Program-made: the position numbers and the translations under genes
From: Nymphaea colorata
Taxonomy: Eukaryota; Streptophyta; Magnoliopsida; Nymphaeales; Nymphaeaceae
Assembly (NCBI RefSeq): GCF_008831285.2
Contig: NC_045138.2
Coordinates: forward strand, 13,280,571 to 13,344,570
DNA length: 64,000 nt
Reading direction: 5' to 3'
Part shown: in pieces, positions 51,101 to 61,891 of the stretch
How the letters are laid out: every line of letters starts with the position of its first letter
Numbering within the stretch: the stretch's first letter is position 1
Notes under the pieces: model-generated
Database searches by the model: none
Seen by the model: the letters and a program-made list of their open reading frames with translations, nothing else
Told to the model about the DNA's origin: nothing

Positions 51101-53339
51101 TATATAATAATAATAATAGACATGGTTAACTGGACTTGTTATAGCTGGCGATTTAATTTGGTATTTTGGAACAACACCAGCCAGTGCGACAGGGGTGTGG
51201 AGGCCTTTAAGAGTCTGTGTTACTTCGCATCCGTCCATTTTTGCTCGCATCAGTAGGCGGCATGAAATGGCTGAGAAGGACCTGCAAGGCTGGGTTTTAC
51301 TATCTATGGCAGATAATGCAACATCAGCCATTTTTTGACTATTGAATGGATGAAAGTTGGTCCATGTTTTGTTCAGTCTCTTGTGCTTTAACCTTTGTAC
51401 TGTTTAAGGAATTGATATATTCTTGCTTCATCATGTTCTCTAATTTCTGATCTCCGTCTTCTCATTGTATTTGATAACGGCTTGTAATTTCTTTGCCTTC
51501 TAATGAATCCATCATCCCTACTTGCTTGAAATTCCTAATAGGGTTAAAAAATTGCAGCTGTTTTGAGTACATCGAGGAAATGATCCACAAGCAGGAGGCT
51601 ATTTTTGATGTTCTCCGCTTGCTTGTATTATTTTCAATTACAAACCTTGGGTTGCCAAAGAAGCACTTTGACTATTTCAGGTAATTCCAGCTCTTGTGCA
51701 CATTTTGTGTCACGGCGTGTGTATGCCATGGGTTTGGCAAGTGTAGGCTTATATGCATGTTTTACATGTATCTGCATTGGGTATGGGTCTTTTGTATCTA
51801 AATGTTCACATATGCAGGTGTTTGTGTGTGCAGATTGGTGGTTGTTGTGTTCTTGTGCGTGTGCATGTGTAGAATGTAGTCAAGCAATTATAAGCAGAAC
51901 AAAATGATCAGAAAAGCCAGACACGTCTGTATTTTGTCCACAAGGTTTTGTGGTAACACTATGTTGTCAAACTGGGTCTCCCCAATCATCTATATGAATA
52001 TACAAGGTGTTTGCTGCATAATGTAAAAATTTGAGAATCAGCATCCGTTGCTGCAATATCCAGCAGTGCAGTATCACAACAATGTCAAACAAAAGATTTT
52101 CACTTGATAGATTGGATAACTCCATTTCCATTGGCAAGCCAAGCCATTACCAGGCAGTTTTTGCTTTCTCAGTATATCTAATAAATAGTGCACTCTGCAT
52201 CATAAAATACAATGCTGCCATCACTATATAACAAAGAGGTAGTGCACTCTACATCATAAAATGCAATTATTTTACCATCGAAGAGGTTTCTCAATAAAAT
52301 TATTTCTCTCATAAGCTGTTTTTTTGTCTCAAATAAATTCCTTGAGTACTTTTGGACTCCACTTTCATTCATCACCATGCTTCACATAGCATGTAAAACA
52401 AAAGAAAGGAAAAAAAGAAAAAGGTCAAAAGAGACCTGCTGTTACATACTCTTGATTTTTGTCTAGGTTAGTTGGCAACTGATGTCTTTTCTTTAATATT
52501 TTCTTCGTATAACTTTATTTATCTAAAATTCAGTTTGTTGTTAAATCATTTCAGTTGGCTGCCTTCTGGTATGTGTGTGTGTGTGTGTGTAGTGATTAAA
52601 TAGTTAACCCTTGAGTTCCATGTTTCCTCTTATGGCAAAAATTAATTTGAAAGATGTGATCTACTAGTTCATGTAACATTTTAGATTATATCATTTCAAC
52701 ATATAAAGAAGGAAAATCAATTGGATAAAAAATAAAAAAACATCCAGTGCATCAAAATTTGATGTGTTAAAAATCATGTTTATATTTCCAAATGACATGA
52801 TTCAGAGTATGATTTCAATATAGGACTAAACAATGAAAAAGGATCCTTGTTCATTATTTAGTCTTATATTGAAGAGAAAGGAGTCAGGAGCTTTGGAGGA
52901 GTTATAAAAAGAGAGGTGGGGGTTCATAAGAAAGCATAGTTATTAGTCTAATATGTGGTCCATGTGACTAAAAAATATTAGACTAATTTTGATTAATGAA
53001 ATAATTTTATTAATAACAATAAAAACGGCTATTGGTCATAAAGTCTGGCCTGCTACCCAATTGCGGGCCCTGGACTTGGTTCAGGGCCAATAGAAATTTC
53101 CAATTTTGAATTGGATTTGATTGAGAACTTAGAAATTAGATTTGGATGGGATATGTTTCTGAATTTAAAAGTCCTATTCTACTATAGATTTTTCTTTTTT
53201 GGCATTTAAATCCAAATTTGAACCCAAAAAAGTCAGACATGGTAAAGGGTTCATCCAACACGAACCTGGCCCATTGACATCCCTATCTATGTATGTGCAT
53301 ATACATACAGACATGCATACACATACATGTATACATACA

Positions 53340-53389
<50 letters not shown>

Positions 53390-56300
53390 ATTAAATTGGT
53401 TTATTTCCTATTTTGTGTATATTTTTGTTTCTGTTGTTAATGTTCCTTCTACCTTGCAGCTTTCATTAAACTTTATATGTAGATTCTCATCGTTTTGTAA
53501 TTTTATGAGTAATAACATGGTATGAATTTTTCGACACCTTAGTCTGCTTCTGTACTTGCCATGATATAATCTACAGGAGTCTTGTACAATTCTCTAGTTT
53601 ACTTATACTAGCATTTTTGTTTACTCAAATGCTTGTTGTGCATGCATAATAGACCATTTGGTGCATTAGTTGTTCCACTTTGCTGTGTTTGTTGCCATGT
53701 CTACTGTAGTGTTTCTCATTTGAATATCTTCCTTATTGTCTAGGAGAGAGATTCTTCACAGCTATGGATTTGAGCATATGGCCACCCTAAACAATTTAGA
53801 AAGGGCTGGGTTGCTTAAGAAGCAGGTGCATGCATCGGAAAATTTTCCTTATTCAATAATAATGAGAATCTTATGTGAAAATCTCAAAAAGAAACGCTTG
53901 TTTTCTTTTATTAATAGGGATTTGGAACTTGTTCTGTTATTGAGGTCAATTAATTTGCAGCTTGTGATTGGAAATGAATTCATTTCTGCAGGAAGCTAAA
54001 AGCAACTGGTTGACAGTCAAGCGTGCACTCCAACTTGTTGTTGATGATACAGACACTGCCAAGTATTGCATTTTGAAAGCATTAAAATCTAGAATAGAGG
54101 GGGCTATAAATATTTCTTTCTTTCACTTTTTCATATTTTTTTATGTTTGCTTTGGATATATGTTCATTGCTTTTTATAGTGATTTGTGAGGCTCATTCAT
54201 GATTAATTTGTGCTTAGCTGAGTCCAAGTTTTGCCTCTTTGGCAGATTGCTGGATTAAGTTCAGATGTACTCTCAATCATCAATTTTGATGATAGTATTA
54301 GCTAGATTTCTCCCTTGGAGAACTTAAAATAGTTAGTTTAAGAAGCTTGATAAGAGTCTTTGAGTTATACTAAGGCACTTTTAAGCTTTGTTTTTAGTTT
54401 TCTTTCTGTTTCATATACAATGAAGTACTTTCTTGTGCCACCACTGATATTTTTTTCTTTCACTAATGGGAGATTGTAGCTAATTTTGCTTTAGCATGTA
54501 TTTTATGCAAGACCTTCTTCATGAAATCCTCTTGTTTGTTGTTACTTTTCACAGTCCCAATGATATTGCATATGTCTTTTCGGGATATGCACCACTCAGC
54601 ATTCGACTTGTTCAACATGCAATAAAATATGGATGGTAAGTTTGCCTTTTGTTTTTTGTCCTGAACATTAACTATTGAGTCTAACACTTTTCATCTGTTT
54701 CTCTTCTGCATTTTTTATTTTGAAAGGTGCCCTTCCATTTAAATGCATAGTTCTAGTTCTCATACTTATTTTAAGGGTCTATGTAATGGTTGAACCTGAC
54801 GAAGTCGAAGATGAGAACCTTCGGTGAAGATAAATGTTACTCTCATCACCATGTTGATGCAATAACTGCTAATGGTTGCATTATGGTTATGAATTTTTTT
54901 AATGCTGCAAAAAGCTCATACATGTATGCGGTTCAGTTGGTGAACTTTGTTTTTATGCATGTTACATTTGTGATAACCAAATTTCACGTGACTCATCCTT
55001 TTGTAATTGACTGAGGTGGCTATCAGGCGTGCTATTGATGATATCCTCAAATTATTGCCTGGGCCTCATCTAGAGTTTAAGAGAGTAAGTGATTTTATTC
55101 CAAATTTTTAAGTAGATTATCTACGTTAGGCTTTCAAGAATTTTCACGTCATTCCCTTTCATTTAGGAGGATATAAATCTTTGACCATGAGTTTTCTATT
55201 GGGAAAATCCCAAGTGTTATTTTTTTTTTTCTTGTTGTTCCAAAATGTAATTCCTTTCCTGAATAACGATATTACTAGCCATCATTTTGAACAGGACTTA
55301 GGTTTACATATGAACTGGCTAAAGACTATAAAATCTGTCATACTAGTAATTCAGCTGTTAAAGACTATAAACTATCATGTGAAGCAGCTTAGTTAATTAC
55401 GACACTAAATCAATTTGCTAAGTGCACAATGTGTTTTCACTATGATAGTATGGGTCAATGAGGCTGCAGTACTATGGTGATCTCTTCCACCAGCTGAGAC
55501 TTAGCAGGCCATTTTGTGAGAACTTGTGGTATAAAGTAGGCAACTACATGGAGATTTCCTGTAGATATGTTATACTCTACTGAAGTTTCAATTTTGACAA
55601 GTACATTGCACTAATTAAGCACTTACGTTGAATTTAATTTTATGCAGGATGTATATTCCAGTGCCTCTTCATTCGAGACAAGAATTGATGCACCTGTTGG
55701 TATGGATAAGTATGTTGGCAAAACCTTTAAAAATTATATAGCCCACATTATCATTGAATGCTTGTCACCAGTTTAGACGAGAATTCCTGAAACCTCAAAA
55801 GAAGCATTTGTGTTCATTCTTTCTGTCTAAGGAGATAGTATGGTTACTCACTATTTTATTGATTATATGATACATAATAATTTCCTCGTTATTTGATTCA
55901 TTTAGGGTCTTAATCCTGCATTCTATCTCGTGCAGACATGTTTTCTTTAACTTTGATTGTTGAGGAATGCATTATTTTGCATTCCTGCAGAGTTTTGTCT
56001 GTTTCTTTTCATTCAAAAGTAGTACCTGTGATTCCCATCTCTATTTTATAATTTGGTGTTGTGGAACATCTATGCTTCAATTTTGATAAAATTTTAGGTT
56101 ACGTGCTCCTTAGAAAATAATTTTTATTGGTAATTACTGATTTTTGTCTAAATTTATATAGAATGGTGAAACACTGAGTGAACCACCTTCCTGAGATTGT
56201 CTGATGTTATTTTGCATTTGTTGTCCATTATACTCTTGTTTCCAACTCTGCATCTTTGGACAGGGTTGCTGATGGACGCCGTTCATTAGTCTTGGTTATA

Positions 56301-58562
56301 TTTATTGGGGGAGTGACGTTTGCTGAAATTTCTGCACTTCGTTTTCTTAGTGGACAGGTATGAACTGCTGTAACATATATATATATCCTTGATTGTACGT
56401 CACTATACAAATATTATTGTCATGTTAGTCATATGTTATTGATGATGTAATGTTTCAGATAGATCCCTTCTGAAGACATGCTTTGTAACACAAATATAAA
56501 TTTAGTTATCTGAACGTAATGAATGCATAAAGATGGAAAAAAAAATTGAAAGATGCCAAAACCAAGTAAAGAAGCAAAAGAGTGAACATTTTCTTGTGCA
56601 CGCGAATGGTAGGTCAAAAAAGTAGCATTGTATACTAGAATTCTGGTGCTTGGCGCAGCAATGAATTGAGAGTAGAATAATCAAAAGAAGCAATGCAGGG
56701 AGGCAGGAGAATTCTGGTTTGACTAACATAACGTTCTTTGTACATCTTGCTCAAGACTCAATAACCATCTAGCTTCTCTGGAGCTTAGAGTATGTGGCAC
56801 CCTTACTGGTTTAACGAGAGCAAAGCAAGTGATTCTGCATTGTCATGATCATTGACCAATCTAGTCAGAGGCAATGTAATGCTAGTCATTGGCATGCATA
56901 TCCTATGTAATCCCAGGAACCAGTTGATATGCATGGTCTATAGGTGGTTGAACAGTAAACACTTCCTTATCAGCACTTCGACTCACTTGAGTGCTCACAT
57001 TTACTCATTTATGTTGTTTTGCTTTCGCACTTAGTTATGAATATCCATGATATTTTGAAATTATCCTGATATTATAGCCATTTTGAACCCAGCCAAAATA
57101 TCCTGACAAAAATGAAACCTTCACAATATTATCCTTAGATATTGCTGATAATTTTTCCAATTTTCATAAAGGTCCCCGGACCCCGTTTTAATAATTTTTT
57201 AGCATGTGAATCTTTCCATTTTGTTTTTTTTTCATGTTTTTAGAAAATTTTTCTAATTGCTTCTTTATACTTTTGCTAGAAAGACATTGGAAAATATATT
57301 TTCTCATAACATTTTCATTTGTTCTTTATATTTTTCAAGTTCTAAAGCTCCAAAATTTGTCATATTTTTCCCAAGAGAATCCACAATTTAAAATACATTC
57401 CTCAACAAAACTTTGCCGAGAATGATAGTGGTGACTATGCTTTCACAATTTCTTAATTTGCAAGATGTTTCATTTTGAACTCGTTCTTTGTATGCGGTAG
57501 TGGGACCCTCCAATTTTTCATCAGATTTTATTACACATAGTTAGTATTTTCAAAGATTTGCATTATAAGGCCTTTCATTTTCTAGAAACACATACATGTG
57601 TTAGTACCCGGTTATCGATTCGGATTGGTTCCTAGTTGGGGCAGACCCAATAAGGCTTTTAATAGGTCGAAGGCACTGAGGGAGGGATCATCTGTTAATT
57701 GAAGTCCTTTACCTCTGGGAGGAAAGTGTGTGCGTGTGGGATTGGGGTTGCTTTGTAAGGGTTTTCAAGTTAGCAGGTGGTTGGCTAACAACATGCTTCT
57801 AGATGTATGGCTGTATCCATGTCATTTTTTGAGACCTTGCATTGTACCAAATGTATTAGCATCGTTATTCATGAGGCGTAGGATAGACAATAACATAAGT
57901 ATGACTCCTGTCCATCCAATCAGCGTGAATGGTTCCTGATGGGGCTTCTTGGACTGACATCAATTTGTAGCGTTCATTTGATGATACTCGGTACATATTA
58001 GATCACTTATGGAGCTCTTCATGTTTAGTTGGACATAAAAGTGGATCTCCATCGGTTGACCATTGCAAGATAAAAAGTTAAGGCTTTGCAACACACAAAC
58101 CTAAATCTCAAAAAGTTGGGAGTACTGAATCCCTTCAAGTTCCATTGTAATGTTTGTATGGACATCTAGGACAAGTCAGGATGACATCTGTTCAATTCTA
58201 AGTCACACTGGTGCGTTCAATTCTAAGTCACACGGGTGCGCCAACTATCACACCGGTGCGGGTGTGGCTCGGCACGGCACCCGACTCGGTCAAGCCGAAT
58301 CGGGTGCTGCTGACCGCACCCATTCTTCTTTTCTCTTGTTTTTTTATTTTTATTTTTTTTCCTTCTCTTATCTTTCCCTCTCTTTTTTTTCCTCTTCTTA
58401 TTTAATAAAACATTGAATTTTGTATGGGATTAAGGTAACCTTGATAAAAAAAATTAAAAATATAGAAAAATGAACTTACTTATATAACAAATAACATATA
58501 TATATATATGTGTGTGTGTGTGTGTTTTCGCCGCACTTGCACTTAATTTTTTTTGGAACTTG

Positions 58563-58606
<44 letters not shown>

Positions 58607-58651
58607 GTGTGTGCTTTCGCCGCACCTGCACTTAATTTTTTTTGGAACTTG

Positions 58652-58685
<34 letters not shown>

Positions 58686-59029
58686 TTTTGCCGCACCTGC
58701 ACTTAATTTTTTTTGGAACTTGCTGCATCCTGCACCCGCACCTCGCACCCATGTGACATAGGTTAAATTGTTGTACTGCACCAAGCACCACTACCCCCTT
58801 TCCTCCTTTTTTGTGTTCTTAATTTCATAACGTGCTTAAAATCCAGAATCATTATTTCTTAGTTGGATTTTCTTGTACAGCCAATAAACTGGTATTGTAT
58901 TTGTTACTTTAACCTTTTCTTTTTTTATTTTTCCCTTTTCAGGAAGGAATGGCATTCGAATTGATTGTTGGTGCAACAAAGATACTGAACGGTAGAACCT
59001 TGCTGGAGACGTTAACTGAGAATTTGTGA
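38691..59029 (+). CDS. VPS33: VPS33, Sec1/Munc18 subunit of HOPS/CORVET, complete, 22 exons
   Basis: Exons: 38691-38743, 38872-38911, 38998-39078, 40079-40276, 42442-42552, 42659-42724, 44895-45002, 45118-45162, 46743-46799, 47980-48071, 49642-49693, 49829-49885, 50436-50498, 50580-50686, 51558-51680, 53744-53825, 53992-54062, 54555-54635, 55027-55084, 55648-55709, 56264-56357, 58943-59029. They total 1788 nt (595 aa) with every phase consistent; plant VPS33 is about 590 aa. Family landmarks are KKLLVIDQ-like [16 protein letters not shown] (exon 3), [11 protein letters not shown] (exon 7), [24 protein letters not shown] (exons 8-9), LHINNG (10), [15 protein letters not shown] (18) and a C-terminal [15 protein letters not shown] (21). 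VPS33 clamps SNAREs and drives tethered fusion at endosomes and the vacuole, working with VPS11, 16 and 18. Intron 3 has a GC donor at 39079-39080. Several introns are long and repeat-bearing. The start is the first ATG of an open exon, matching the usual MAQIPNL-type plant N terminus. Confidence 0.96.
41262..41510. repeat. Diverged ~125-bp tandem duplication in VPS33 intron 4
   Basis: The block CTTTTGTTGCAGTAAT ... CACATTTTGCTTGCCATATT at 41262-41360 recurs as CTTTTATTGCAGTAAT ... CACATTTTGCTTGCCATATT at 41385-41486, offset 123-126 bases because of small indels. Both copies contain a TTGCAG pseudo-acceptor. Confidence 0.8.
41870..42260. repeat. AT-rich A-run/T-run inverted segment in VPS33 intron 4
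   Basis: A-rich words (AAAAAACG, AAAAATG, ACGTGTAAAAACGCG) from 41870 to 42010 are followed by T-rich complementary words to about 42240. The arrangement could fold as a long imperfect hairpin; it looks like a decayed MITE. Exact termini were not found. Confidence 0.4.
43560..43910. repeat. Dispersed CGAGCTTGA-rich repeat in VPS33 intron 6
   Basis: It contains GGCTGCTCAACAGGTCGAGTAACTCAAGCTTGA and many GAGCTCAGC/GAGCTTG words. The opening is alignable to 1512-1560 (GGCTGCACATGGGATCGAGTAACTTGAGCTC), so both are copies of one dispersed family. Confidence 0.6.
53300..53390. repeat. (ACAT)n(TA)n microsatellite in VPS33 intron 15
   Basis: Ten or so ACAT/CATA units from about 53322 run into a TA run to about 53388. 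An intronic simple repeat, and the source of spurious frames on both strands. Confidence 0.9.
58210..58760. mobile_element. Possible transposon remnant in VPS33 intron 21, bounded by GGTGCG-type repeats
   Basis: The left side has repeated GGTGCG words (58210-58260) and GGTGCGGGTGTGGCTCGGCACGGCACCC. The right side (58728-58752) has GCATCCTGCACCCGCACCTCGCACCC, complementary in style to the left. Such (C/G)GGTGCGGGTGC termini occur in some plant DNA transposons. No transposase and no clear target-site duplication were found. Confidence 0.35.
58495..58722. repeat. Three-copy compound repeat, (TA)n(TG)n plus 40-bp unique cassette
   Basis: Each unit is a TA run, a TG run and then TTTTCGCCGCACTTGCACTTAATTTTTTTTGGAACTTG, with minor variants (CGCCGCACCTGCAC, TTTTTGCCGC). 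Copies end at about 58561, 58650 and 58722. The unique cassette is nearly identical among copies; the microsatellite parts differ in length. Confidence 0.9.
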
Positions 59030-59042
59030 TGGAGGCAAAATC

Positions 59043-59048
59043 AATAAA
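59043..59048 (+). terminator. Candidate VPS33 polyadenylation signal AATAAA
   Basis: AATAAA occurs 14 bases after the stop codon. Plants use loosely defined signals, and others may lie further down (the 3' flank stays gene-free), so this is only a candidate. Confidence 0.25.
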
Positions 59049-61891
59049 AAGGATAAGAAGTCACCTCCTCTTTTGATGACTGGCAGCCTCCTTTTGAGAC
59101 TGAACGTAACGTTCCTCGTCTAGGTCTGATCTGGTTTGGTTTTGTGAAACGCAAGATGGCAGTGCAAAATGCTTGAGGACTGCCTTCTTGCGTCGTGTGT
59201 ATAAATGCAGCTGACGTGCAAGAGAGAGTCCATTCCTTTTATATGACGGATAAAAGTTTTCGGGAAAATATTGTCTCGTCTGTCTTCCTAGGCATTTCTT
59301 TTTGTTCTGCTGTCAAATTTTCTGAAGAACAGGCCATGGGTTTGATTGTGATAATGGATAATCTGCGTCCCCTATCAACCCAAGGCGCAAGGAAACGGTA
59401 CTTTTTTCTTGTCAGGTTTGCCTGCCCTTTTCAATTACAAAATTCATCACGATACCGTGTGCCTACTGCATGTGACTTCTGCCTAATAGTCTGCAGCTCG
59501 CCTCCGGTGTCTAGCCCATAGTGCAGTGACGGAACTGTGTTCGTAGATGCCTTGCTTGCCTTGCCCGTCGAAAAATGGTCAATACTTGCACGCCACAAAC
59601 AAAAATGTAGAGGCAGAGTGGCTGACAGTCACTGCCAGTATCTTGGTTCTTTACGTTTTTTTCTTGAAAGAGCACTTTTTATTATATTTGGTCTTTTTTA
59701 CAGAAAATCATATTTTAAGTTTTGGTCGTAGATTAGAAAACCTGCTCAAGTTTGGATTCTTTTCATTTAACTGCCAAATTGTCGCTATATTTGCAAGTTT
59801 GGTGGATCAAAACTTTTTTGGACGTTTGTCTGACAAAAGTTATGCATGGCCTTTACTGCAAATGATGGCCAATAATTGCCGAACAGTTAGCTTCAAACAC
59901 GGAGTTCTCTTGATTTCAGTAGACGACGTATGGGTGCATCTTTTTGAGTTTTATTTGTGAAGAACGAACAATGTTGTCAAAAGTGACAAAGCTGGATTCA
60001 GTGAACCGGCTATGTTGAATCAGAATAATTTGTTGATGGTAAAAGTTATTACTATATCTGTGCTTTTCAAAATCAAAAGTAAAAAAAAAAAAAAGAAGAA
60101 TTTAAAAGAATAGAAAAATAATAAAAATCGTCAAGACGTGACACGTGCCAACAGCAGTGGAACAAGCTATTGAAGTAAAAGTTTCTCAAAATGGATAACA
60201 TGCTGCCTCACTGTAAAGCAAGGCAGTGGCAGCTTCAACCTTGGACCAAATTCATCCGCTATTTTTTTGAGGCATGGTGAATTATTATCCTTTGTTAGTA
60301 TATCAGTAACCCTGCTTAGTCTATGTATTTCTCGAGGTCGCGCCTGTGAATCCCAGAAATGATAAATTATGTGGATAGTACGCAGTCTGTCCAGAGCCTA
60401 GCAAAATGAAAAAGACACGTTCTTTTCGGTGCCGGCGATATGCTGATTGAATAACGGTAGCAACCTGTCCTGTAGGAGATGATGGTTAGCAGACCGCCCG
60501 ATTCATGTGAATTGCCGAGTCAGCGACCAAGAGAGTCGCTTTCGGGTCACCGGTGCTTACACGCAGCTATGAAACTCCAATCGGTCGAATGAGCGCAGAA
60601 AAACTCGAAGTATAGAATCGTTTGTATGGCCGACATGCTCCGCACCGCGACCTACCGTTGGAGTTTCCAAACCAAAATGAAACATGAAGGGAACATAAGA
60701 CCGACTTCCCGCCTTCTCTCGAATTCCTGCAGTCGGCGGACGAGAAGGGAAATTGCGAAAAGAGAAAATGAAACTCGCCTGTTAATTTAATTTCTTTTGT
60801 TCCCAGCGGCGTAAGAGAAGCAGGGCTTGGAAAAATGGAGCGATTCATCAGATGAAGGTGCGGGACTGCAGGATAGGCTGCTTTTTCTCCGCCGTGTCGA
60901 CTGGGCGAGAACTACCACCCGTTATCGCCTCTGGGGGCCAAACTGTAACAAAATATACAGGAAGACGGGTTTCCAAGGGGTCGGGTCGGAAACGAATGAA
61001 TGACAAGCGAGGGCTGTCCATCTTCTCCCCGACCCTTCGGCTCCATCCCCGGCATTTTCCGTTACGGCTCACAGGAACGCATGACATACGGGATTCACGA
61101 CAGAAGGGGTGATGGTGATGAATGGCGGGTCTGGGATCGCCACCAGCCCTCTCAAGACGCCGCAGAATGACGCACTCCGCTTTTCAATGTGGGATACCCC
61201 AAAACCGCAGGCTGCTCTGTCCGGCCCTCATCCTTTTGCCGTCGCTATGGAGAGAGAGAGAGAGAGATTGCAAATTTTGCCAGGAAAGTGCACAAACTAG
61301 CGAACACAAAGTCTACAGCTGAATTTTGCACAAACTGTTCGCTTTTGTTCATCAGAATTTTGAACTTTAGTCCTCCATTGCGAGTATCAAGTTTTGCCTT
61401 ACCTGACAACAAATTGGAACTTGACAAAGAGAACTTCTAATTCTCAACTCCAGGACAAACAGAAAACTTGTACAAATGGAAACTGGAAAAGATTTGTGAT
61501 TCTGAACTCCAGGCCAAACAGAAAACTTGTACAAGGAAAGTAAAATGACAACATTGCATATTCTGAAAAGTACAAAAAAGATTGTCCATCTCCCTTGATT
61601 CACAAGTAAATGGTTCGTGACAATCGAGACAACTCGAAAAGATTTATTTATCGAAAGATACAGAGAAACGGCTGGTTTATCTTTTCCATTTTATCGAGTC
61701 CTAGCAGAAGAAAAATGACATCTACATAGCAAAGGAGCAAGTTCCTTCGCATCTCAAAAGCCTTTCGGAACTGCAAAAAACCCTATCTTTTTTAGGTTGA
61801 ATTAAAACGGGACATCAGCTAACAAAATTTCCTAGACTTGAAATGCGCAAGTTTCTCGCAACCATTCGATGCGAAGGTGCAACTTCATCAG
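59049..61891. other. Convergent 3' flank between VPS33 and OTU genes
   Basis: No coding region is supported. Short frames at 60848-61112 and 61109-61300 (+) lack recognisable domains. A (GA)n run is at about 61250-61267. A direct repeat of 24-plus bases beginning CAGAAAACTTGTACAA occurs at about 61459 and 61518. A G-box-like ACACGTGCC is at about 60140. Confidence 0.4.

Noticed and set aside
58454..58791. Two 82-codon minus frames full of His-Thr and Ile-Tyr repeats
   Set aside because: Translation of TG and TA microsatellites.
61109..61300. 63-codon plus frame beginning with a Gly/Ser/Thr-rich segment, resembling a first exon
   Set aside because: It runs into a GA microsatellite and no in-phase downstream exon or domain could be found.
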